DNA of 52,969 bases, from contig CANQRY010000004.1 of assembly GCA_947626335.1 (NCBI GenBank), forward strand, positions 1-52,969, in the 5' to 3' direction. Position numbers and translations under genes: made by a program. The notes below the pieces were generated by a model, which worked only from the letters and a program-made list of their open reading frames with translations, had not been told where the DNA came from and ran no database searches. Below are positions 8,137 to 16,164 of this stretch, in pieces. The number at the start of each line of letters is the position of its first letter. The first letter of the stretch is position 1. This DNA comes from an uncultured Clostridia bacterium. Its GTDB lineage: Bacteria; Bacillota; Clostridia; TANB77; CAG-508.

Positions 8137-8703
8137 ATGGCAGAAGTATATATGGCAGGAGATTTTAGAAATGGAACAACATTCGAAATGGATGGAAACG
8201 TATTTAAAGTAGTAGAATTCCAACACGTAAAACCAGGAAAAGGATCAGCATTTGTTAGAACAAAACTAAAAAATGTTATTTCAGGAGCAGTTATTGAAAA
8301 AACTTTTAACCCTTCTGAAAAATATCCAGCGGCAGAAATTGAAAAAAGAGAAATGCAATATTTATATAGTGATAGCGATATTTACTATTTTATGGATAAC
8401 GAAACATATGAACAATTACCACTTAATAAAGACCAACTTGGTGATAGTTTAAAATTCTTAAAAGAAAATATGAATGTTAAAATTTTATCATATAAAGGAC
8501 ACGTATTTTCAGTAGAACCACCAATGTTCGTTGAATTAGAAGTTACATATACAGAACCAGGTTTTGCTGGTAACACAACAACAACTTCAGGAAAACCAGC
8601 AACACTAGAAAATGGTTATGAAATTTCAGTTCCAATGTTTGTAAATATTGGAGATGTTATTCGTATAGATACAAGAACTGGCGAGTATATGGAAAGAGTT
8701 TAA
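8137..8703 (+). CDS. efp: Translation elongation factor P
   Basis: 188 aa from the ATG at 8137, which is favoured by AAAGGGG and by homology ([20 protein letters not shown]). A longer start 18 bases upstream is unlikely. Three beta-barrel domains are evident: the KOW-like N-terminus, the central [19 protein letters not shown] region, and the C-terminal [24 protein letters not shown] signature. The tip of domain I reads [10 protein letters not shown] with Lys in the modification loop. EF-P relieves ribosome stalling at polyproline, relevant here for the Pro-rich linkers of surface proteins in this window. Confidence 0.97.
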   Translation: MAEVYMAGDFRNGTTFEMDGNVFKVVEFQHVKPGKGSAFVRTKLKNVISGAVIEKTFNPSEKYPAAEIEKREMQYLYSDSDIYYFMDNETYEQLPLNKDQLGDSLKFLKENMNVKILSYKGHVFSVEPPMFVELEVTYTEPGFAGNTTTTSGKPATLENGYEISVPMFVNIGDVIRIDTRTGEYMERV

Positions 8704-8721
8704 TTGGAAGGATAATAAGCT

Positions 8722-9252
8722 ATGTCAGACTTTAAAAATCGTTATAAAGAAATTTTAAATGACTTAAAAGATAATATCAAAGACGAAAAACAAAAAAATT
8801 TTGTTATTGGTAAATTTCAAGAACTTTCTATTATGTTTATGGACATAATAGACCGCTTAACATATATTACAGATATTAGAGTTAAAGAGGTAGAAGATAA
8901 ACAAAAAGAAATAGAAAGTAAAATAGGCAAAGTTCAAAAAGCAGTTGATGGAATTGAAAGCGATATTTATGAGGGAGACGAAGCCTATGAATTCGAAATA
9001 ACATGCCCATATTGTGGTAACGAATTTGTAACCGATATAAACAGCGATTCAGAAGCTGAAGTAGAATGCCCAGAATGTCATAATATAATAGAATTAGACT
9101 GGAATATAGATGAAGAATCTGAAGAACATGATTGCCCACATTGTAATCGTGAATGCTTGAAAAACCAAGCATTAACTTATGACGACGAGAGCATAGATGA
9201 AGAAGATGATGATAAAAAAACAGATGAAGACGACGAAGACGAAGATATGTAA
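8722..9252 (+). CDS. CD1247-type zinc-ribbon protein
   Basis: 176 aa soluble protein. Residues 1-85 are helical, with conserved-looking SDFKNRYKEILNDLKDNI and SIMFMDIIDRLTYITDIRVK. Residues 94-145 carry CPYCGNEF, CPECHN and CPHCNREC, i.e. a zinc ribbon plus an extra CxxC pair. The tail is almost entirely Asp/Glu. It resembles the clostridial CD1247 N-terminal domain family; function is unknown. It sits 18 bases after efp and is likely co-transcribed. Confidence 0.82.
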   Translation: MSDFKNRYKEILNDLKDNIKDEKQKNFVIGKFQELSIMFMDIIDRLTYITDIRVKEVEDKQKEIESKIGKVQKAVDGIESDIYEGDEAYEFEITCPYCGNEFVTDINSDSEAEVECPECHNIIELDWNIDEESEEHDCPHCNRECLKNQALTYDDESIDEEDDDKKTDEDDEDEDM

Positions 9253-9257
9253 AAAAA

Positions 9258-9853
9258 TTATTTAAACAAATCTAAAGGGTTAATGTATTCATTATTAACT
9301 CGAACACCTAAATGTAAATGAGGTCCAGTAGTGGCGCCATTGGTAGGATTACCATTGGCGTCTTTATATTGGTTACCGAGGAACACCATAAACATTTTTA
9401 GGCCCAACATATCCAATTATATCTCCTTTTTTTACAATGTCACCGTACTTTAACAATATAGTTTGGAGAAACATGGCAATATGTAATTTTCATATTATTA
9501 ACAGATAAAGTAATAGTGTAACCACCACCGCCCAAAAAACCAGTAAAAGTTATTTTTCCATCACAAACAGCAAGAAATTTACTTCCTTTAGGTGCGCCAA
9601 TATCAATTCCTTTATGATAAGTTGTAGCGCCAGCAGTAGGTGAGCTTCTTTTTCCAAAATACGAATTTATTGTGGTATACCCAGGTGTGGGCCAAATGTA
9701 ATCGCTACTTAAATCAAGTGTATAATAAGTATCATCTGTATTAAAAGAAGAGTTACCTAAAATGCTAGGACCAAAAAAACAAGAAATAAAAATAATGAGA
9801 AAACTTAAAAAAGCAAAAATATAAGTAAAGGGCTTAAAAAAACTACTAGACAT
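9258..9853 (-). pseudogene. M23 family metallopeptidase with two +1 frameshifts
   Basis: If two single bases are ignored, one 197-aa reading runs from 9853 (SD GGAGGT) to the stop at 9258-9260. It has a signal anchor (about 6-26), then HKGIDIGAP and YCH, then after the first shift VKVGDIVKKGDIIGYVGPK, and after the second GPHLHLGVRVNNEY with NPLDLF. All M23 zinc ligands (HxxxD, HxH) are therefore present but split over three frames. The extra bases are at 9445 (GTA-C-GGT, producing CGG-TGA) and 9378 (CCT-C-GGT, producing CGG-TAA). As written, the product stops after 137 aa without HLH. It is real decay, assembly error or recoding. Confidence 0.85.
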
Positions 9854-9901
9854 TATAACCTCCATTCTAGTAGCCCCTAATTTATCTTTTTAAAATAAAA
9901 T

Positions 9902-10354
9902 TTATTCTTTCTTTTTAGTAAAAGTAAAAAATTTGCTAATGAAAAAGTTTAATATAATAACTATAATTGTAATAATGCATTTATTTATTAAAAATGCTAT
10001 ATTATCACTAAATAGACCATAAAAAGCATGAATAACATTAACTAGTAAAAATACCCCTACAATTTCTACTACCATAGTAAAACTTCTACCTAAAACAAAT
10101 TTGCCAAATTCAATCCATTTTTCTTTAGTAGTATTAGCATAAGAAGTAAATACCCATTTGCGATTTGTAAAATAGGCAAATAGAATTGAAAATATAATAC
10201 CAATAGTACTTGCTATGTTTTCCTCTAAGCCAACAAAAGCCTTTAATATGTACGAAACAACAATATTTACAATAGTTGTTAATACACCAAATATTAAATA
10301 AGAAATAACTTGTTTATTCAAAAAAATTTTAAATAGTCCTTTTAATTTTTCCAT
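9902..10354 (-). CDS. GtrA family membrane protein
   Basis: 150 aa with four predicted membrane segments (about 15-35, 44-64, 83-105, 118-142). The arrangement and the segment FGVLTTIVNIVVSYIL plus FAYFTNRKWVFTS are typical of GtrA, proteins thought to assist transfer of polyprenyl-linked sugars to the outside of the membrane. No glycosyltransferase partner is adjacent. SD AAAGGG precedes the ATG. Confidence 0.9.
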   Translation of the reverse strand: MEKLKGLFKIFLNKQVISYLIFGVLTTIVNIVVSYILKAFVGLEENIASTIGIIFSILFAYFTNRKWVFTSYANTTKEKWIEFGKFVLGRSFTMVVEIVGVFLLVNVIHAFYGLFSDNIAFLINKCIITIIVIILNFFISKFFTFTKKKE

Positions 10355-10390
10355 TTTATTACCCTTTTATAATATATATTAAATAAAATA

Positions 10391-10415
10391 AACCATTCTT
10401 AAATTTTGAATGGTT
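10391..10415 (-). terminator. Terminator of tRNA-Trp
   Basis: An 8-bp stem (10391-10398 with 10408-10415) is followed on the minus strand by a T-rich run. Confidence 0.75.
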
Positions 10416-10419
10416 AAAC

Positions 10420-10494
10420 TGGCAGGGGTAGAAGGATTCGAACCCTCACAGGCGGTTTTGGAGACCGATGTGCTACCATTAACACTATACCCCT
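10420..10494 (-). tRNA. tRNA-Trp (CCA)
   Basis: On the minus strand a complete cloverleaf begins AGGGGTA and ends TACCCCT plus G and an encoded CCA. The anticodon loop CTCCAAA gives anticodon CCA (codon UGG). The T-loop GGTTCGAATCC is standard. A hairpin terminator follows directly, so it is a single-gene unit. Confidence 0.95.
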
Positions 10495-10561
10495 AAATGT
10501 GTGTGCTAGATATTATATTAGCATATTTATATAAAATGTGCAAGTAATTTTTAAGTAATTC

Positions 10562-10590
10562 TTTACTTTTTATTTATTATTATATAAAAT
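10562..10590 (+). promoter_or_regulatory. Sigma-A promoter of the small membrane protein
   Basis: TTTACT (10562-10567), 17 bases, TAAAAT (10585-10590). Confidence 0.6.
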
Positions 10591-10626
10591 ATAAATAGAA
10601 AAAATTCGGGAAGAGGAGAAATTTGT

Positions 10627-10893
10627 ATGAAAAAACAGAGCATATTCGTAATTTTACTTGTAATAATATTTATTTTAATGTTAAGTACAATAACATTAGC
10701 AACAGATACTACTACCTTAAATGAGAATGTTACAACAAAGCAAACAGAAGATAGCATAAGAAACAGTTTGCAAGAACTGTCTTCGACACCATCAATTCAA
10801 AATGGAAAAACAGCCGTAATAATAATTATTGTTGTAATAACAGTTGCAATTATCTTGGTTTTAATTAGTTGGTGGTATTCAACAAATTATTAA
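10627..10893 (+). CDS. Small secreted/membrane hypothetical protein
   Basis: 88 aa, family not recognised. An N-terminal signal peptide (5-26, ending LATDTT with a plausible Ala-x-Ala-like site) is followed by a Thr/Ser/Gln-rich stretch of about 35 residues. A C-terminal membrane segment (about 62-82) with two Trp at its outer end completes it. It resembles small surface tethers. SD AAGAGGAG is good, and promoter and terminator bracket it as a single gene. Confidence 0.7.
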   Translation: MKKQSIFVILLVIIFILMLSTITLATDTTTLNENVTTKQTEDSIRNSLQELSSTPSIQNGKTAVIIIIVVITVAIILVLISWWYSTNY

Positions 10894-10908
10894 TATGTAA
10901 ATAAAAAT

Positions 10909-10936
10909 ACACTGGCATGTTTTTACTTGCCAGTGT
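10909..10936 (+). terminator. Intrinsic terminator
   Basis: ACACTGGCA (10909-10917) pairs with TGCCAGTGT (10928-10936), followed by TTTTT. Confidence 0.88.
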
Positions 10937-10961
10937 TTTTTATAACCACAGTTATATACAA

Positions 10962-11120
10962 TTACCAATCCAACTCATTTTCAGATACAAAATTTTCATC
11001 AGAAGAATTTTTTCTTTCTACAAGTTCGTCTTTTAGTTTTGGTATTGAAGAAATATAAAGTGTTTCCATTAAGTTATTGTAATCTTCTTCTGATAAAACA
11101 ACTGCATTTTCATTTGTCAT
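10962..11120 (-). CDS. Orphan Phd/YefM-like antitoxin fragment
   Basis: 52 aa from the ATG at 11120, chosen because of the SD GGGAGTG; an upstream in-frame ATG at 11186 lies within the candidate small RNA and has no SD. The sequence NAVVLSEEDYNNLMETLYIS matches the middle of Phd/YefM antitoxins, but the N-terminal DNA-binding half is missing and there is no toxin beside it. It is probably a remnant or a stand-alone anti-addiction peptide. A complete Phd-like antitoxin with toxin lies 250 bases away on the other strand. Confidence 0.6.
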   Translation of the reverse strand: MTNENAVVLSEEDYNNLMETLYISSIPKLKDELVERKNSSDENFVSENELDW

Positions 11121-11169
11121 TTTTAAGCACTCCCATATATAATTTATATAATTGTAACAAATAAGGAAT

Positions 11170-11254
11170 AAATAAAAACAACACATTTTTGCTTACCCGA
11201 GCAATGTGCTGTTACAACTCTGTGGCAACCACGCTTGTAGATTCTCCATTTCTT
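11170..11254 (-). ncRNA. Candidate structured small RNA with own promoter and terminator
   Basis: On the minus strand a sigma-A-like promoter (TTGACT at 11289-11284, 17-base spacer, TAAAAT at 11266-11261) would start a transcript near 11254. The first helix pairs TACAA (11239-11235) with TTGTA (11217-11213) and contains GTGG-TTG-CCAC (11232-11222). The second pairs CAGCACATT with AATGTGTTG (11211-11203 with 11187-11179), encloses a GCT/AGC stem, and runs into TTTTT. This stretch is more GC-rich than its surroundings and has no SD or ORF. It could be a free RNA or the leader of the antitoxin fragment at 11120. I do not recognise the family. Confidence 0.5.
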
Positions 11255-11330
11255 GTTCTTATTTTACTGTAAAATAAATAAAAAGTCAAATGAAATTTTA
11301 AAAAAATATTCTAAAATGAATGAATTTGTG

Positions 11331-11354
11331 TTATACTATTTATATATAGTATAA
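11331..11354 (+). promoter_or_regulatory. Palindromic operator over the toxin-antitoxin promoter
   Basis: TTATACTA (11331-11338) and TAGTATAA (11347-11354) form a perfect inverted repeat with an 8-base centre. It contains a -10-like TATACT. This fits autoregulation by the antitoxin. Confidence 0.55.
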
Positions 11355-11373
11355 AAAAAAGAGGTGTGTTTTT

Positions 11374-11613
11374 ATGCAACAATTAACAAATATTCAAGAA
11401 TTAGAAATGGCAATAGATAAAAACGGAGAAATGGTAGTAAGCAAAAATAGTAAAAATAATGTAATAATTATGAGTATGGAAGAATATAAGCAAAGGATCA
11501 TGAAAGAAGATATTATAAAAAAATTAAAAAAATCAGAAGAAGAAATCGAAAGTGGCAAAGGAATAGAAGCAGATGCTGCATTTAAGGAGTTGAGACAAAA
11601 ATATGGATACTAA
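11374..11613 (+). CDS. Type II antitoxin, Phd/YefM family
   Basis: 79 aa. The N-terminal half (LTNIQELEMAIDKNGEMVVS, NNVIIMSMEEYKQRIM) matches Phd/YefM DNA-binding antitoxins. The C-terminal half is a charged helix that would wrap the toxin. Its stop overlaps the toxin start by 11 bases, the classic coupling of such pairs. A palindrome covers its promoter. SD AGAGGTG precedes the ATG. Confidence 0.85.
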   Translation: MQQLTNIQELEMAIDKNGEMVVSKNSKNNVIIMSMEEYKQRIMKEDIIKKLKKSEEEIESGKGIEADAAFKELRQKYGY

Positions 11614-11929
11614 TGAATACAAAATAATAATTACTCCAATGGCATATAAAGAAATAAACGAAATATACGATTATATAACAGAAAATTTATATGCCGAAAA
11701 TGCATCAAAAAAGTTAATGAGAAAAGTTGAAGAAGAAATACAAAAATTAAAATATGCACCAAAAATACATGCAGAAATTGAAAAGCAAGATGAGCTAAAA
11801 AGAATCTATAGAAGAATTGTAATAGATAATTATGTAATATTATATACAATAGACACAGAAAAGAAAACAATATTTATTGCACATATGTATTATGGTGGAA
11901 GAAATTATTTAAGTGATGAGTTATTATAA
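11603..11929 (+). CDS. RelE/ParE-type toxin
   Basis: 108 aa. The pattern IIITPMAYKEINEIYDYITE near the start, AENASKKLMRKVEEEIQKL in the middle and RRIVIDNYVILYTID then FIAHMYYGGRNY at the end are typical of the RelE/ParE fold. Whether it cuts mRNA or poisons gyrase cannot be told from sequence alone. It is translationally coupled to the antitoxin upstream. Confidence 0.86.
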   Translation: MDTNEYKIIITPMAYKEINEIYDYITENLYAENASKKLMRKVEEEIQKLKYAPKIHAEIEKQDELKRIYRRIVIDNYVILYTIDTEKKTIFIAHMYYGGRNYLSDELL

Positions 11930-11932
11930 TAA

Positions 11933-12031
11933 ATTGCTACATATATTAACAATGATATATTAAAAAATGGAAATTATATTGCAGAAGATAGAGAAAATTT
12001 ATTAAATACAAATGAAGACATGAAGAGGTAA
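11933..12031 (+). pseudogene. Short coding remnant after the toxin gene
   Basis: In one frame the DNA reads about 32 codons (IATYINNDILKNGNYIAEDR onward, ending NTNEDMKR and TAA) without a usable start codon or SD. Composition is coding-like. It may be the tail of a lost gene next to the toxin-antitoxin pair, or chance. Confidence 0.25.
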
Positions 12032-12050
12032 TAATTACTTAAATTAAGTG

Positions 12051-12083
12051 AAAAATGTCAACAAAGAAAATGTTGACATTTTT
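12051..12083 (+). terminator. Intrinsic terminator after the toxin-antitoxin pair
   Basis: A perfect 13-bp stem (12051-12063 with 12071-12083), loop AAGAAAA, T-rich 3' arm. The following 12084-12230 stretch holds nothing I can assign. Confidence 0.8.
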
Positions 12084-12234
12084 CCTTTCCATTGAATTAT
12101 GAAGACTTTTAAGACATTAAAAAAACTAAAACTCTGGTCGAAAAAACTTAAAAATTTTGTGGACAAAATAGTTGACAAATATAAAAAATGACACAAAAAT
12201 TCACAAAAAATCGTATAGTGATACAAAATAAAAT

Positions 12235-12252
12235 AAGCCTTGAAAAAGGCTT
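12235..12252 (-). terminator. Terminator of tmRNA
   Basis: AAGCCTT (12235-12241) pairs with AAGGCTT (12246-12252). On the minus strand it is followed by ATTTTATTTTG. It lies about 70 bases downstream of the tmRNA 3' end. Confidence 0.6.
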
Positions 12253-12321
12253 AAAATAAATATTTTCATTAAATTCGCACAAAGGTGTAAAATGTTATAA
12301 AAGAATAAGTTCACATAATAT

Positions 12322-12681
12322 TGGTGGAGATGAGGAGAGTCGAACTCCTGTCCAATACCCCTTCCACATTAGCTTCTCCGAGTGCAGTTTGTTTTTTTAG
12401 TTCCCCTTAATATAACCTAACAAACAAGCTTATATTAAAGGTAGCTATTTAAAATACCCATTATTTCGATAGCTCAAAATAACTTTGTTTCCCACTAATT
12501 TTGCGCCTTACTAAAAACCGTGGGCAGTTTAAAATAAGACGACACTGCGCTTAGGCAGCGTATGCTAATTCTCTATTATCAGCGTTTATTTTTATTTTCT
12601 CACATTATTAAAGTGGCCAAGTGAGAATCCACTACTCGCTACTAATATTTCTAGAATACTGTCGAAACCAAATACATCCCC
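12322..12681 (-). ncRNA. ssrA: Transfer-messenger RNA (tmRNA)
   Basis: About 360 nt on the minus strand. The 5' end GGGGATGTATTTGGTTTCGACAG and 3' end with GAGTCGAACTCC (complement, T-arm) plus encoded CCA form the tRNA-like domain. The tag frame (12583-12551) begins at resume codon GCT after AATAAAC, as in E. coli, and encodes ADNRELAYAA then TAA. tmRNA with SmpB rescues stalled ribosomes and marks the product for proteolysis. A promoter lies just upstream (TTGTTA at 12743-12738, 17 bases, TATAAT at 12720-12715). Confidence 0.95.
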
Positions 12682-12765
12682 ATGTAAAAAATGTATTTTT
12701 CATACAACATTTTTATTATACCGCATTTTAGGCAAAATAACAAGAACTAAACTTAAAAAAACTAT

Positions 12766-12794
12766 TTGCAATATATTTGTAACTTTGGTAAAAT
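12766..12794 (+). promoter_or_regulatory. Sigma-A promoter of recG
   Basis: TTGCAA (12766-12771), 17 bases, TAAAAT (12789-12794). Confidence 0.7.
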
Positions 12795-12835
12795 ATTACA
12801 AAGAACAAATATTTTTAAATAAAAGGAAATAAAAA

Positions 12836-14908
12836 ATGATAGATTTAAAACAGAGTGTGCAGTATGTAAAAACTGTAGGCCCTACAAAAGTTAAATATTT
12901 AAATAACCTAAATATATACACTTTACAAGATTTATTAACATATTTTCCTAGAGAATATGAAGACAGAAGCAAAACAAAGCATATTTCTGAACTTCAAGAG
13001 GGAGAAGAAGTAACCATTGTAGCAAGAGTAGTTTCAGAAGTAAGCATTGCTAGAATAAGAAAGAATATGACTATTTTAAAAACAGTTGTAGAAGATGATA
13101 CAGGAAGATGCACTATTGCATGGTTTAACCAAACATATATTAAACAGCGAATAAATAGAGGTCAAACGTATAAATTTTTTGGAAAAATAACTAAAAAGCT
13201 AAATCATATAGAAATGATTAGTCCTGTATTTGATGAAGTAGGAAAAATAAAAAATACTGGTAAAATTATGCCAATATATCATTCTACATATAGTTTATCG
13301 CAAACTTCTATTAGACAAGCCGTAGAAAATGCTTTAAACATGATAAAAGGCGAAAATATAGAAACATTGCCAGATTATTTACTTTCAGAATATAACTTAT
13401 GCGAACTAGAAAAAAGTTTAAATCAAATACATTTTCCTGAAAGTGAAACTTCTAGACTACTTGCTAGAAAAAGATTAGTATTTGAAGAACTTCTTACTAT
13501 GCAACTTGCACTTTTAGAAATAAAAGGCGAAAGCGAAAAAAATGTTGGTATTACTTTTGACAAAAATGTAAAAATGTCGGACGTAATAAATAGTTTGCCA
13601 TTTTCATTAACAAAAGCACAGCTAAAAGTATTAGAAGAAATAGATAATGATATGGAATCAAATAAGCCAATGAACCGCTTACTTCAAGGAGATGTTGGCT
13701 CAGGTAAAACTGTAGTATCAATAATTTCAGCATATAAAGCTGTAAAGTCAGGTTATCAAGTAGCTATAATGGCACCAACTGCAATTTTAGCTATGCAACA
13801 TTTTGAAGAATTTAAAAAGATATTAGAACCATTTGGAATAAAAATAGAGCTATTACTAGGTGCAACAACTGCTAAAAAGAGAAAAGAAATTTTAGAGAAC
13901 TTAGCAAATGGAACAATAAATATACTAATCGGAACACATGCACTTCTTACAGAAAATGTAGTATTTAATAAACTAGGTTTAGTAGTAACAGATGAGCAGC
14001 ACCGATTTGGTGTAAGACAGAGAGAAAAAATTATTAGCAAAGGAAACTTTCCAGACGTACTAGTTATGACAGCAACTCCAATACCAAGAACTCTTGCTTT
14101 AATACTATATGGAGATTTGGATATTTCAATAATTGATGAACTTCCAGCAAACAGAAAAAAAATAGAAACTTATGCAGTAACAAAAAGAATGGAACAACGA
14201 GTAAATGCATTTATAAAGAAAAATATTGATGAAGGAAGGCAAGTTTATGTAGTGTGTCCATTAGTAGAAGAAAAAGAAATAGAAGATGAAGAAGAAAACT
14301 CAAAACAAGATTTAAAAGCAGTAAAAGAATGGACAGAAATTTATAAAAATCAAATATTTCCTGAATATAAAGTTGAATGTGTTTATGGAAAAATGAAGCA
14401 AAAAGAAAAAGATGAAGTAATGCAAAAGTTTAAAGAAGGAAAAATAGATATTTTAATTTCTACTACAGTTATAGAAGTTGGTATAAATGTTCCAAATGCT
14501 AGCGTAATGGTTATAGAAAATGCCGATAGATTTGGCTTAGCACAGCTTCACCAACTTCGTGGTAGAGTAGGTAGAGGAGAGTATCAATCATATTGTATTT
14601 TAAAATATAATAGTCAGTGTAGCAGTGTAGGAAGAGAAAGAATGAAAACTATGCAAGAAACATCAGATGGCTTTGTAATAGCAGAAAAAGACTTAGAACT
14701 TCGTGGAACAGGAGAATTTTTTGGAACTAAACAGCATGGTCTTCCGGAATTTAAAATAGCTAATTTATTTGTAGATATGCCAATGTTAAAATCAGTTCAA
14801 AGTGTAGCTTTAAAAATAGAAGCAGAAGATAAAGGCCTAAAGCAAGAAAAAAATAAAAGGCTTCGCAAAATAGTAGACGATAAATTAAAACAAAGTATTT
14901 CGCTTTAA
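12836..14908 (+). CDS. recG: ATP-dependent DNA helicase RecG
   Basis: 690 aa, full length. The N-terminal wedge/OB domain (about 55-150) is followed by superfamily 2 helicase motifs: Walker A GDVGSGKT at 285-292, TDEQHRFGVRQR (motif II), MTATPIPRTL (motif III), and QLRGRVGRGEYQSYC (motif VI). The C-terminal TRG-like region FGTKQHGLPEFKIANL is present. RecG remodels stalled forks and branched DNA during repair. It has its own promoter and appears monocistronic. Confidence 0.97.
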   Translation: MIDLKQSVQYVKTVGPTKVKYLNNLNIYTLQDLLTYFPREYEDRSKTKHISELQEGEEVTIVARVVSEVSIARIRKNMTILKTVVEDDTGRCTIAWFNQTYIKQRINRGQTYKFFGKITKKLNHIEMISPVFDEVGKIKNTGKIMPIYHSTYSLSQTSIRQAVENALNMIKGENIETLPDYLLSEYNLCELEKSLNQIHFPESETSRLLARKRLVFEELLTMQLALLEIKGESEKNVGITFDKNVKMSDVINSLPFSLTKAQLKVLEEIDNDMESNKPMNRLLQGDVGSGKTVVSIISAYKAVKSGYQVAIMAPTAILAMQHFEEFKKILEPFGIKIELLLGATTAKKRKEILENLANGTINILIGTHALLTENVVFNKLGLVVTDEQHRFGVRQREKIISKGNFPDVLVMTATPIPRTLALILYGDLDISIIDELPANRKKIETYAVTKRMEQRVNAFIKKNIDEGRQVYVVCPLVEEKEIEDEEENSKQDLKAVKEWTEIYKNQIFPEYKVECVYGKMKQKEKDEVMQKFKEGKIDILISTTVIEVGINVPNASVMVIENADRFGLAQLHQLRGRVGRGEYQSYCILKYNSQCSSVGRERMKTMQETSDGFVIAEKDLELRGTGEFFGTKQHGLPEFKIANLFVDMPMLKSVQSVALKIEAEDKGLKQEKNKRLRKIVDDKLKQSISL

Positions 14909-14956
14909 ATATTATTAAAAAAACTCCATAATATTAGCTATATTGCAGAAAATTAC

Positions 14957-14985
14957 TTGACATTTACATAAAAAAGCAATATTAT
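14957..14985 (+). promoter_or_regulatory. Sigma-A promoter of the epimerase-like gene
   Basis: TTGACA (14957-14962), 17 bases, TATTAT (14980-14985). Confidence 0.75.
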
Positions 14986-15018
14986 ATATATGAAATTATA
15001 AGGAGAGGAGAAAGCCTA

Positions 15019-15888
15019 ATGTATACTCAAATGCTAAGTTCAAAAAAAGGTGGAGAACTTATTAGTTTTAAAATAAATGGCGAAGAGAAAATACACCAAG
15101 GAGAAAATAGCGTAGACGAAAACGGAAAAGTATATTGGAAAGGTCATTCTCCAGTATTATTTCCTATAGTTGGTAAGTTAAAGAAAAACAGAACTTTAAT
15201 TGGTGGAAGAACTTATGAACTAATGCAACATGGTTTTGCAAGAGACTTAGAATTTGAGCCAATTACAAACCTAAGCAATTTTCATTCTTATGTATTAAAA
15301 AGTAATAAATACACATTAACAAGATATCCTTATGAATTTGAGCTATATAATACATATCGTACTGAGGAAAACAGGCTAACAACAATATATAAAGTAGTAA
15401 ATACAGGTTTAATAAATTTACCATTTGGAATAGGTGGACATCCAGCATATAAAATAGATCAAAGCGAACTTGCAAAAGGACATTACTATTTAGAATTTGA
15501 GCAAGAAGAAAACAAATTGCATTTTCTTTATTTGGTAGATGGACTTATTGGCACAGAGTATGCTAAAGATAGGCTTATAAACAAAAAATATATTCAGTTA
15601 GATTCTCATACATTTGATGATGATGCTTTAATAATGAAGGGAATAACATCTAACAAAATTAGTTTAAAAAATTATGCTACAAATAAAACAATTCTTACAA
15701 TGGACTTTACTGGTTTTCCATATTTATCAATATGGTCTAAACCAAATGCACCATTTATTTGCATAGAGCCATGGTATTCCACAGCAGATAACATAAAATC
15801 TACAGGAGTATTTACACAAAAACAAGATATTATTTCATTAAAACCTAATGATTCTTTTGAATGTAAATATACAGTAGAATTTTTCTAA
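15019..15888 (+). CDS. Aldose 1-epimerase family protein (LacX-like)
   Basis: 289 aa. It matches the galactose-mutarotase fold in its LacX-type branch: VLFPIVGKLK near residues 48-57, MQHGFARDLEF (conserved His), LPFGIGGHPAYK (second His), and the C-terminal FICIEPWYSTAD with the catalytic-type Glu. These enzymes interconvert anomers of sugars or sugar phosphates; substrate unknown. The small membrane protein 26 bases downstream is probably co-transcribed. SD GGAGAGGAG. Confidence 0.88.
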   Translation: MYTQMLSSKKGGELISFKINGEEKIHQGENSVDENGKVYWKGHSPVLFPIVGKLKKNRTLIGGRTYELMQHGFARDLEFEPITNLSNFHSYVLKSNKYTLTRYPYEFELYNTYRTEENRLTTIYKVVNTGLINLPFGIGGHPAYKIDQSELAKGHYYLEFEQEENKLHFLYLVDGLIGTEYAKDRLINKKYIQLDSHTFDDDALIMKGITSNKISLKNYATNKTILTMDFTGFPYLSIWSKPNAPFICIEPWYSTADNIKSTGVFTQKQDIISLKPNDSFECKYTVEFF

Positions 15889-15914
15889 AAATTAAGTAAG
15901 AAAGAGGAAAATAA

Positions 15915-16106
15915 ATGTTACAAATAATACTCATAATTGTTGGACTACTAGTAGCACTATTTGGAACCATTTGCATTTTTGATGCAAGGGTAATTACAAA
16001 AAAATTATTTAGCTTTGGTGACCAAAACGAAGCAACCATGGGCTTAAAAATAATAGGATTCATACTTTTTATAATAGGATTTTTAGTTATATTTTTTAAT
16101 ATTTAA
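15915..16106 (+). CDS. Small two-helix membrane protein
   Basis: 63 aa. Two hydrophobic segments (2-22 and 42-62) are joined by a polar loop FDARVITKKLFSFGDQNEAT, a hairpin topology. I know similar short proteins in clostridia but no function. SD AAAGAGG. It follows the epimerase gene closely. Confidence 0.7.
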   Translation: MLQIILIIVGLLVALFGTICIFDARVITKKLFSFGDQNEATMGLKIIGFILFIIGFLVIFFNI

Positions 16107-16116
16107 ATAAAAAATA

Positions 16117-16145
16117 TTGATATTTTACAAAAATAGTGTTAAAAT
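16117..16145 (+). promoter_or_regulatory. Sigma-A promoter of the valS leader
   Basis: TTGATA (16117-16122), 17 bases, TAAAAT (16140-16145). Confidence 0.7.
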
Positions 16146-16164
16146 AACTAACATATTAATAAAG

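Noticed and set aside
11121..11186. N-terminal extension of the antitoxin fragment up to an ATG at 11186
   Set aside because: It has no SD, reads through the terminator helix of the candidate RNA and is composed of improbable hydrophobic/aromatic residues; the ATG at 11120 has a good SD.
12044..12226. Minus-strand ORF of 60 codons between the toxin gene and tmRNA
   Set aside because: Phe/Leu/Ser-rich reading of AT-rich DNA over a terminator; no SD.
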